Origin: Cymodocea nodosa
Taxonomy: Eukaryota; Streptophyta; Magnoliopsida; Alismatales; Cymodoceaceae
DNA length: 64,000 nt
Reading direction: 5' to 3'
Assembly (NCBI GenBank): GCA_036874045.1
Contig: JAZBRI010000010.1
Location: forward strand, 1,136,001 to 1,200,000
Shown here: positions 11,509 through 20,241 of the stretch, piece by piece
How the letters are laid out: each line of letters opens with the position of its first letter
How positions within the stretch are numbered: the first letter of the stretch is position 1
The notes under the pieces: generated by a model
What the model was told of the DNA's origin: nothing
Databases searched by the model: none
What the model saw: the letters and a program-made list of their open reading frames with translations, nothing else
Position numbers and translations under genes: made by a program

Positions 11509-12829
11509 ATGGTTAGATAATGATATAATTTATCCGATTTCTGATAGCTCGTGGGTTAGTCCAATCCATGTAGTTCCTAAGAAATCAGGATTAACAGTTA
11601 TTAGGAATGAAAGTCAAGACTTGATCCTTACTAGAATTCAATTAGGCTGGAGAGTATGTATAGACTATAGAAAGCTGAATGCTGTGACTAGGAAAGATCA
11701 TTTTCCCTTACCTTTTATAGATCAAATGCTGGAAAGATTAGCAAGGCAAGAATATTTTTGTTTCCTAGATGGGTATTCAGGGTATAATCAAATTCCAGTA
11801 GCATTAGAGGATCAAGAGAAAACAACTTTCACCTGTCCAAATGGAACTTATGCTTTTAAAAGAATGCCATTCGGATTATGCAATGCACCAGCTACCTTTC
11901 AAAGATGTGTATAGGGCATATTTACTAGAATGACTGAAGATTTTTTAGAAATATTTATGGATGATTTTACTGTATATGGCAACTCATATGAAGTGTGTTT
12001 AAGCAATTTAGACCAAATATTAAAACGTTGTGTGGAAAAAAATCTGATTTTAAATTGGGAAAAATGTCACTTCATGGTTAAACAAGGAATAGTCTTAGGG
12101 CATGTTGTTTCTAAAAAAGGGTTGGAAGTAGATAAAGCTAAAATAGAAGTACTATCTAATCTACCAGAACCTAAATCAGTAAAAGATATTAGATCATTTC
12201 TAGGACATGCTGGTTTTTATAGAAGATTTATTAAAGACTTTAGCAAGATAGCTAGACCTTTAACTAATCTATTAAAAGATGTTCCATTTAACTTTGATAA
12301 AAATTGCAAGGAAGCATTTTTCAGACTTAAGACTAGCTTAATTTCAACTCCTATAATTCAAGCACCTGATTGGAACTATCCATTTGAATTAATGTGCAAT
12401 GCTTCTGATTTTGCTGTAGGAGCAGTGTTAGAACAGAAGATAGAAAAATCTCCTAGAGTGATTCATTACGCAAGCAAAACTTTAAATGATGCTCAAGTTA
12501 ATTACACAACTACTGAAAAAGAATTATTAGCTGTTGTGTTCGCTTTAGAAAAGTTTAGATCATATCTGATTGGAGCTAAAGTAATAGTATACACGGATCA
12601 TTCAGCTCTAAAACATCTAATAAAGAAAAAAGAAACTAAACCTAGATTGATCCGATGGATATTATTATTACAAGAATTTGATCTAGAAATTAAAGATAAA
12701 AAAGGTTGTGAGAATCTAGTTGCAGATCATTTATCAAGATTAGAAATAGAAAAATCAAATATTGAAATTAAGGATAATTTTCCTCATGATGGACATCAAT
12801 GCAATGCCTTGGTATGTAGACATAGTTAA
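11498..12829 (+). pseudogene. Reverse transcriptase and RNase H (pol)
   Basis: Copies element RNA into DNA and degrades the RNA strand. In one frame it reads WVSPIHVVPKKSG, GWRVCIDYRKLNAVTRKDHF, DGYSGYNQIPVALEDQEKTT, PFGLCNAPATFQRC and the catalytic FMDDFTVYG (Asp pair at 11960-11965). [20 protein letters not shown] and RNase H follow: [43 protein letters not shown], with the D, E and D of the active site in place. The SGYNQI and MDDF-V-YG forms are Athila-lineage. One in-frame TAG (11912-11914) interrupts the fingers/palm; otherwise the frame is well kept. A shift near 12800 moves on to integrase. Confidence 0.93.
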
Positions 12830-14110
12830 TTACTTAGTTACTAGTTTAACACCTAAGGATTGGAATAGACAGGATAAGAAATTATTTTTCTCAAGAGTAA
12901 AATATTACTATTGGGAAGACTCATACTTATTTAAGAAATGTCCTGATTTGGTTTTAAGGAAGTGTGTTCCAGAAACTGAATATCCGAGCATATTGTCTTC
13001 TGTTATGACCAAGCTTGTGGAGGGCATTTTGGTTCAGGGAAAACTGCTGCAAAAATTCTGCAATGTGGGTTTTATTGGCCAACACTATTCAAAGATGCTC
13101 ATAAATATTGCTTAAGTTGTTTAAGATGTCAACAAATAGGAAGAATATCAAAGAGGAATATGATGCCTCTTAATCCTATTATTGAGGTTGAAATCTTTGA
13201 TGTGTGAGGAATAGATTTTATGGGTCTATTTCCTATGTCTAATCAATTTAATTATATATTGTTGGGGGTGGATTACGTCTCTAAATGAATAGAAGCTATT
13301 CCTACAAAAACTAATGATAACAAAGTAGTAATACAATTTATAAGAACAAATATATTTGCCAGATTTAGAATACCTAAAGCTATTATCAGTGATAGAGGAA
13401 CTCATTTCTGTAATAGAAGTTTTGAAGCCTTAATGAAGAAATATAGAGTAAACCACAAAATTGCAATATCATATCATCCGCAAACAAGTGGACAAGTAGA
13501 AAGTGCAAATAAACAAATTAAACTAATCTTGGAAAAAGTAGTAAATCCTACTAGAACAGATTGGGCTAATAGATTGATAGATGCACTTTGGGCTTATAGA
13601 ACTGCTTATAAAATGAGCTTAGGTATGTCACCTTTTAGGCTAGTATATGGAAAAAGTTGTCATTTACTTGTTGAAATAGAACATAAAGCTTATTGGGCAT
13701 TAAAAATTTTGAACACTAATTTAAATCAAGTAGCTGAAAATAGGAAAATGCAATTAATTGAATTAGAAGAATTTAGAAATGAAGCTTATTCAAAGACTGT
13801 AAAAGAAAAAGAAAAAATTAAATTTTGGCATGATAGAAAAATTATTCCAAAAAGCTTTGAAATAGGATAAGAAGTATATCTTTATATGGCTAGACCCCAT
13901 AACTATCTAGGAAAATTGAAATCTAGATGGGCAGGACCTTACATAGTTCGAAATGTTTATCCTTATGGAGCTATTGAAATTGAAAATCCTAAAAATCAGA
14001 ATATATTTAAAGTAAATGGACAAAGACTTAAACTTATTCTGAAAACACCAAAAAGTTCCTTTGGAATTATAGAAGAAGTTAGAGTAGAGGATTACTCGAG
14101 CTTTACTTAG
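12800..14110 (+). pseudogene. Integrase with HHCC and DD35E core (pol)
   Basis: Inserts the DNA copy into the genome. The N-terminal stretch (WNRQDKKLFFSRVKYYYWED) sits in a different frame until about 13010. From there one frame gives CGGHFGSGKTAAKIL, CLSCLRCQ (zinc-binding HHCC), then IDFMG (Asp at 13214), ISDRGTHF (Asp at 13391) and GQVESANK (Glu at 13499). Thirty-five residues lie between the last two, a textbook DD35E. The C-terminal part has LKSRWAGPYIVRNVYPYGAI and ends at 14110. Stops at 13205 (in the D-V-W-G-I-D-F-M-G position) and 13286 (V-S-K-W) replace Trp codons by TGA; another stop is at 13868. Confidence 0.92.
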
Positions 14111-14289
14111 AAAGAAATCAGTTTTTATGTTTGTGTTGTAAAAAAAAAAAAAAAAAACATAAATTAAAAGTATATATATATATATATAAAATATAAAAAT
14201 CGTTACGGTTTAACCGACCAAATCCATCGATATGATCAGAACATAAAAAATTGTATATTAATTTTCAAGAAAAAAAATATTGGTTTTAC
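14111..14289. other. Low-complexity spacer after integrase
   Basis: A-rich tract (14141-14157), a (TA)n tract (14172-14187) and sequence with the words GGTTTAACCG and ATCGATATGATC. No coding sense seen; it separates pol from the post-pol unit. Confidence 0.6.
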
Positions 14290-14450
14290 CGAAACATAAT
14301 ATCGGTTCAACCGAAAGAAAAATAACAAAAATAAAAAATATTTAGGTCTGATCGAAACATAATATCGGTTCAACCGAAAGAAAAATAACAAAAATAAAAA
14401 ATATTTAGGTCTGATCGAAACATAGTATCGATTAAACCGAGAGAAAAAAA
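14290..14450. repeat. 63-bp tandem repeat with ATCGGTT/AACCGA inverted words
   Basis: CGAAACATAATATCGGTTCA begins at 14290, recurs at 14353, and in a mutated form at 14416, giving a period of exactly 63 bp. Each unit holds a short inverted pair (TCGGTT...AACCGA). The two complete units are nearly identical, so duplication is later than most decay in the element. Confidence 0.85.
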
Positions 14451-14514
14451 GAAAAAAAAGAAAAACTATTTTCTGTAATATTTTTTTTTATTATATTTGC
14501 TTGTACGGGGAGTC

Positions 14515-14606
14515 CGTTGAGTTACGCTTAACTCAACAAGCTTACTCCGTTGAGTCTTGAGTTAGTCAACGAGCTTATTCCATTGAGTTAACTGTAACTC
14601 AATGGA
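14515..14606. promoter_or_regulatory. Inverted-motif module before ORF X
   Basis: Three successive inverted pairs: CCGTTGAGTTACGCTTAACTCAAC, CCGTTGAGTC...AGTCAACGAG and a perfect 11-bp stem CCATTGAGTTA (14580-14590) / TAACTCAATGG (14595-14605) with an ACTG loop. The same module is in the LTR and before the next two frames. Whether it works as DNA (binding sites) or RNA (hairpins) is not known. Confidence 0.55.
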
Positions 14607-14789
14607 GTACTGTAGCTAAGACTGCAAATAAAATAGTAATAGTTGGTTCGGGAAATGACCCGATTACCTGCATAAACTTAGGGCTTATTTAAACTAAAAC
14701 CTAAGGTTTTAGGGGCATTATCCGACAAATCATTTAGAGTCTAGAACAGTAGAAATCAGAGCAATTCCGTGTTGTTGTGTAACTCCACG

Positions 14790-17026
14790 ATGAGAAAGAT
14801 GACGCCTGAATTCTAGGAAGAGGCAGTGGACACCGCACAGTTTTTGAAGGAATCTGAAGAATGACACACGAGGTAGAAGATCAGAAATACAACAAGAGAG
14901 AAAGAGCTACAAAAGGTAGAATCAGAACTCTTTAACTTGAGAAAAATTTTGGTTGAATTAGAAATACAGATACCATAGATAATGGAGAAACGAATTAGAG
15001 TGGCAATTGAAATTGCATTAAGTAAAGAAAGACAAATAAGGCCAAGTAATGAAGTTGCCCTAGAATTAATCCAACGTAAGTCCCAACTCTGGTTCAAAAG
15101 ATGAATCTATAGACGAGCTAAATGGGTGATCTGGGAGCAAGAAAGGAAAGAAAATGAAGAAGAGGCAACTAAGGGACAAGAGGAGCCGACTACTGAAAGA
15201 CCTGTTTCTGAGGAGCAGCAGCTTGGACCTTCAATTCCACCATTTAAGCCGTTGGCACGAGTAGAAATGATGGGGCCTTCGACTGAAGAAGAAATAAGAG
15301 AATTTGCAGAACTAGTTCAAGTTGGGAAGAACCAAGGAGAATCAGAAGATTTGGCAGTGGCCAAAGCACACCTAGTGTTTGATGCACTTTACAAAAAGAG
15401 GGCTGCAAAAAAGTTGAAAGCCCAATATAAAATCAAATTGGAACAACATCACGAAGCTACTGCCAGAACTGTTGCCAAACCTGCTGCAAAAGGAGATGAA
15501 GCTGGTCCTTCGAGACTAGTAATTATAGGAAAAGTTAAACAAAAAGAGTCAGTACCTATGGCTCGAAGGCTTGCAGAACCTACTTTTATAGATTTAATTT
15601 CAGAAGATGAAGAGGAAGAACAGGCACAACTAATCAGAAAAAAGAAAGGAAAAGAAAAAGTGCCTGAATTTGAGGAAATTAAATTTGAAATACCAATTTT
15701 TACAGGGCCTATGGAGCAGATTTTTATTAACCTGCTATTCGATTCTGAGGAGGAGCAGGAGGAGCAAAGAAAAGAAAAAAATCAGGCTGAAATTAGTCTG
15801 CAGCCTGTACAAGAAGAAACAAAAATTAGGGTAGAAACTGAATTGCCTATGACTCCATCCCAATCTGTTACAGAATCAGAAAGAATAGTAACAGAATAGA
15901 TTGGTAGTCCGGAGGAACAAGAAAGTGAAGAAAATGAAGAGGCTGAAAGAAGCCATTTGGACAAAAATAATTTCACAGATTCAACTGAAAAACAAGAAAC
16001 TCTTCAGTAATTTATGGAGAGAATTCAAGATAGAGTGGAGAGTTCTGCCGACTCACCACCACGGACAGAAGCAAAAGCAAAAATCCAAGAATCTGAAGAG
16101 AATGTCCAAATGCAGCCCATGCTAGAGGAAGATCAAGAACAAACCCCTCAAGAGCAACAAAGTCACCTTCCTGACCCGACTGAAACAACAATTTTGAATG
16201 AAGTACATTTTTGTAGTCAGGAAGCTTATACCAAATATCAAGAAATAAAGGGTTACGATATTATTTATAGTAGACCAGTAAATTGGGATGGAATGCAAGA
16301 AATCAAAGATCTATTTAAATTCCAAGGTCTACTGCAATTCATTTCACAAGAAAGAGGGCATGCAGTATATGAGAATTTAGTGCCCTATTTTTATGCTAAT
16401 TTAAGAGAAGGAGAATGATGATTAATTTCAAACGTGGAGGAAGCTAATGTACAGATAACACCTGAGCTTCTCCACAATATTTTTGGTTTAAAGAATGAAG
16501 GAATAACAATTTTGGAAGATACAACTGCAATTGAATGGATTGAACAGCAAATTAAGGATTGTTTAGCTATCAATCCTGGTGTGCCATTATTAAACAGATT
16601 GAAGCATTTAAATGGTAAAGCACACATGGTAGCTAACATTCTGATTAAGAATGTCTATCAATGACAAGGTCATGATATAGAATTAAGTCAATTTGTCAAA
16701 TGGGTCACGTATGCAGTTGTAAATAAGATCCAAATAAATTGGTTTGCAATTTTTATCTCAAAGCGGAAAACAGTGAAGAAGAAATTATTTTATGGAGATT
16801 TGATTCCACTACTGATGGTGGACTATATTGATTTCACAAAATAGACATCAAAAAGGATCAGATCTAGAACCATTTTGTTTCACGTATGCAGACATCAAAT
16901 TTTGTAGCTGTAGAACTAGCAATACCTTCTAGAGGAATTATAGGAGCTGTAGAGAGGATTAATCAATTAGAACTTCAATTAGAAAAACTCTAGAAGGAAG
17001 TAGATGAACTTAGGCATAGAGATTAA
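14790..17026 (+). pseudogene. ORF X copy 1: acidic protein, plant-transposon-protein-like
   Basis: Function unknown. ATG 14790 (MRKMTPEF) opens a frame that also exists in the second copy at 58513. Order: a helical N-terminal region; a Glu-rich low-complexity region with two SUMO-interacting-motif-like stretches, FIDLISEDEEEEQ (15585-15623) and FINLLFDSEEEQEE (15723-15764); then a globular region with GLLQFISQE, VPYFYANLREGE, ITPELLHNIFGLKNEG and LNGKAHMVANILIKNVYQ. The FYANL ... I-T-P-E-x-x-x-x-I-F-G-L pattern resembles the Pfam domain called putative plant transposon protein. A coiled coil closes it. Stops at 14814, 14862, 15897 and others, plus an indel near 16880-16900, disable it. It sits where Athila elements may carry an env-like ORF, but I see no signal peptide or membrane segment. 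Confidence 0.6.
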
Positions 17027-17460
17027 ATTGTATTGTTCGTCTACTTATGTAAAATTGTATGAAATTGTATGATGTACTTGTATTGTAATTGATTCATATT
17101 AATGAATGTAAATTTTTCAGATGCAATTTTCATATGTGTTTTGAATGTGAAATGAATGGAAATTATTGAATATTATGATATCGTGAAAATTTATGAATGA
17201 ATATGCAACAGATTTACAATTTGCTGAATGACAGGATAACTGCTTAAAAATTTCTGCATGTTATAAGGTAAAATGTAAATTCTGCATAACATAAAATAAC
17301 CTGCAAGTTAAATCTTTATATAAGATTTAGATTTAAATGAATTTTAATCAAAATGATGCATTAATGACATAGATTTAACTTTATTTCAGTTAGCAGAATA
17401 AACAAAGAAAAAAATAAAATAGAAAGGAACTTACAAGAGTAAAACTTAGAAGTTGCTAAG
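17027..17460. other. AT-rich spacer after ORF X
   Basis: Noncoding, present in copy 1 only: in copy 2 ORF X runs almost directly into the motif module (60715-60750). The spacer has short A/T-rich words and no repeat or frame I recognise, so it was either gained here or lost in copy 2. Confidence 0.5.
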
Positions 17461-17645
17461 TGTTAACTCAACGAACTTAGTCCATTTAGTTAACCGTAAC
17501 TCCATGAGGTCAGTAATATAATATAAAGTCACTCCGTTAAGTTATCTGTAACTCAACGAAGTTAGTCCGTGGAGTTAGCAACAGTAACCAACTATATTCT
17601 ATTGAGTTTTTTGTAACTCAACGAGGTTAGTCCGTGGATTAAGCA
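17461..17645 (+). promoter_or_regulatory. Inverted-motif array upstream of capsid Gag
   Basis: At least six copies of GTTGAGTTA/TAACTCAACG-type words (for example GTTAACTCAACGAA, CGTTAAGTTATCTGTAACTC, GTTTTTTGTAACTCAACGAG) alternate with GTCCGTGGAGTTA. The array is conserved in copy 2 (60751-60931). Together with the TATA box 160 bp further on it looks like the LTR U3/R pattern repeated inside the element. Confidence 0.55.
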
Positions 17646-17804
17646 GAACGGTTATTCTTTTAACCACGAACGAAACTTCGTTGATTTAGCGGTTACCAAA
17701 ATTTGAAATTAGTAGTGGTACACGTACCAATATAAACAGGAACCACGATACACGTTGCAAGACACGTTCTTGCAACGAGATTTATTCACTTTATGGATGC
17801 ACAG

Positions 17805-17817
17805 TATATATATAAAA
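17805..17817 (+). promoter_or_regulatory. Candidate internal TATA box
   Basis: TATATATATAAAA, followed by CAGAATGTTATTTAC, lies 159 bp before the capsid Gag ATG at 17976. The identical 13-mer is kept in copy 2 at 61098-61110 with the same flanks. A GT dinucleotide in the context GGTATGT (17947) between TATA and ATG could be a splice donor. This suggests a second transcription unit for Gag and F-box; it is inference from sequence conservation. Confidence 0.5.
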
Positions 17818-17975
17818 CAGAATGTTATTTACGAGTTACCAGCACTTTTAAAAGAAAGGAGAAGGCATTGGAGGAACTGGAAGGAGAAGCAGTTGATTCA
17901 ACTTCATCCGACAACAAATATTTATAGAATGGAAAGCTTCAGACTGGTATGTAATTAATCTTCTGCTATTTATTT

Positions 17976-19319
17976 ATGAGCACATGGACTCGTTCTCTAA
18001 GCACTAAACAATTAGTAAGAACACCTACCTAGGAATTTTCATTGCAGAGGAGTACTGAAAAATTTTCTGAACTGAACTTTAACGAAATTCTTTAGGGTGT
18101 AGCTAACCTTTCTTTAAAAGAGAACATAGAGATGGTTGCTCCAGTAGAAAAACCATTAGCAGAGATTTTGTATCCTGAATTAATTGATGAACCTTCATGT
18201 ATTCGATTGCCAAACTTTGAGGGAGATAGGTTTGAACTGAAATCTAATTATATTAGTCAATTGCCACATTTTCATAGATTAGAAAGAGAGGATGCCTATT
18301 ATTTCCTTAGAGAATTTAACGAAGTTTGTCAAATGATGAAAATGCCGAACATGAGTATAGATGCTATTAAACTTAGATATATTCTTTTTTCTTTAAAAGA
18401 CACAGCTAAGAGATGGTTATATACTCTATCGCCTGATTCAATTTCTACATAGACTGAATTTTGCTCTGTTTTATTGGAAAAATATTATCTAACACATCAA
18501 ACGATTAAAAAAAAGAAAGAAATATTAATGTGTAGCCAAAAACAAGGTGAATCATTCTGGAAATATTTTGAAAGATTTAAAGATTTACTAACTCAATGTC
18601 CACATCATGCAATGAGTAAAGCACAATTAATAGGTATAATTATTGAATGTATAGATGTTTCAATGAAATCTTTATTAGAATCTACTTGTCAAAATGGATT
18701 TTTAAAATTATGTAGTGAAGAAGCATGGGCATATTTAGAAAACTTTGCAAAAAGAACTGCACAGTGGGAAAATTCGGCTGAAGCTATTGCAGATAAAAGA
18801 ATATTGCCAAGAGGAATGCATGAAATAGATTCCAATACTATGCTTGAGGTGAAATTAAATGAATTAACAAAGAAAATAGAAGAGTTATCATTAAATCAAA
18901 AGCTAGCGGAAAAGAATGTAAACATAAATGACTTAGACATTATTTATGCTAGAAACCAGAGAGATAACTTGGGAAATTCTTATCATCCTAATTGGAGAAA
19001 TCACCCGAATTTATCTTGGAGAAACAACAATTTCAAGGGAGGAGAAAATATAAATGAGAAGAACATAAGTTATGAAGTATTAATTGAACAAGGAGCTAGA
19101 ATAGAGAAATTAGAAAAGATAATCCAACAAGTAAACAATCATCTAGAATTTATATTTGGAAATGCTGCAATTCAAAATCAGAATGGAAATATATCACTTA
19201 GACAGAAGGAACCAATAGAAGTTAGACCTACTGGAGGATTGCCAATACAAGCTATACCTAATCTTGTCAATAGAACGGTTAATGAAATTGATGCCTCTTC
19301 TAGGAGGGCAACTGAATGA
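17976..19319 (+). pseudogene. Free-standing capsid-type Gag, downstream of pol (copy 1)
   Basis: Structural protein that would form the virus-like particle. One frame from ATG 17976 to 19319. It has the Athila Gag N-terminus (LYPELIDEPSCIRLPNFEG), then the capsid core FELKSNYISQLPHFH, EDAYYFLREFNEVC, IKLRYILFSLKDTAKRWLY, ESFWKYFERFKDLLTQCPHH and EEAWAYLENFAKRTAQWE, and finally NWRNHPNLSWRNNN and a coiled coil. There is no zinc knuckle; that is in the first frame of the element. Interruptions are point stops only (18030, 18090, 18450); 18450 is the Trp of S-x-x-W-T-E-F changed TGG to TAG. The final TGA replaces a CGA seen in copy 2, so the true end was further on. Gag after integrase is very unusual. 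Confidence 0.88.
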
Positions 19320-19384
19320 AGCAGCATATCTGAAGCAACTATCTATATGTATATATGTTTTTTATTTTTAATTAATAGTATCGT

Positions 19385-19500
19385 AGAGTTAATTTTTAAC
19401 TCAACGAACTTAGTCCATTGAGTTATGCCTTAACTCCACGAGGGTGTGCAGTAGTTAGGTTAATTTTTGTCTTTGCTAAATTTTTGTTTATGTTTTACAG
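19385..19500 (+). promoter_or_regulatory. Motif module and splice-acceptor-like site before F-box frame
   Basis: One inverted module (GAGTTAATTTTTAACTCAACG, then GTCCATTGAGTTATGCC) is followed by a T-rich tract, a CTAAAT branch-like word and TTTACAG ending at 19500, nine bases before the F-box ATG. Copy 2 has the same layout (GTTATACAG ending at 62787). The position and conservation fit a 3' splice site for a spliced subgenomic mRNA, with a possible donor at 17947; not proven. Confidence 0.5.
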
Positions 19501-19509
19501 AATCAACAA

Positions 19510-20241
19510 ATGGAATTGATGCAATTACCAATGGATGCACTAAGGGAAGTACTAAGTAACTTGTCAGCTAAAGATCTGTGTAGGTTGTGTTGTGTATTAA
19601 AGGAAATTAAAGACTGTATTGAAGAAAAATATTTTTAGGGACTACAAGCTGCAAAAATGACTAAGATTAGAGAATGATTCATATGGAGGTCATTTAATCG
19701 TAGTTCAAATACCCATGAATTTCTAACTATAGAAGAAACTACTGGAATTCCACCCAATGCATTAGAAGGAATAAATCATATTATGGGGATAGATGAAGAA
19801 TTAATCGTATTACCTGTACCGAGTGAAATAGTTAAACCACCATCTATAGAATTTAATGAAATTCAAATAGGAATGTGGTATAATGAAGAAGATGATCCTA
19901 CTTTATGTCTAATAAGATGGTGTGATAAACTGATGAAATTTCAAATATAGATTATGGAAGACATGAATGAATGGAAGTGGGAAGAGGAGTATATTGAAAT
20001 AGATGTAGAAATAGAAATTGCTACATTACCCTAGAACCAAAAAGGATCCCTTTCTGCATTACATATCATTAATGGTAATACACTTGTATTTGGAATTTAT
20101 AATATATTGCATGTTTATAAATTAAAAAGGAACAAGAATTGCATTAAAACAGAATTAATAGTAAGAAGAACTATGCCTAAAAAGTTTGCTTGGACTAATA
20201 CATTTATTCTATTTGTTTCTACTTTTCAATCATGTTCTTAA
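19510..20241 (+). pseudogene. F-box protein, copy 1, with in-frame internal deletion
   Basis: F-box proteins are substrate receptors of SCF ubiquitin ligases: the F-box binds SKP1 and the C-terminal part picks the target. The frame starts MELMQLPMDALREVLSNL, a clear F-box (residues about 5-42, with the L-C-x-L/V-x-K-E-I-K-D-C-I end). The C-terminal part matches copy 2 (WYNEEDDPTLCLIRW, NGNTLVFGIYNILHVYKLK). Compared with copy 2 it is 405 bp shorter, exactly 135 codons, lost from the middle between D-E-x-L-I and L-P-x-P-x-E-I. Stops at the positions of TGG codons in copy 2 (19948, 20032) and others disable it. It lies inside the retroelement, between capsid Gag and the 3' noncoding region. Confidence 0.8.

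Noticed and set aside
14790-17026. ORF X as an envelope (env-like) gene
   Set aside because: The position after integrase fits, but I see no signal peptide, membrane segment or cleavage site in either copy.
17755-17958. 67-codon frame between the motif array and capsid Gag
   Set aside because: It begins before the TATA candidate, is not conserved as an open frame in copy 2 and lies in the presumed leader.
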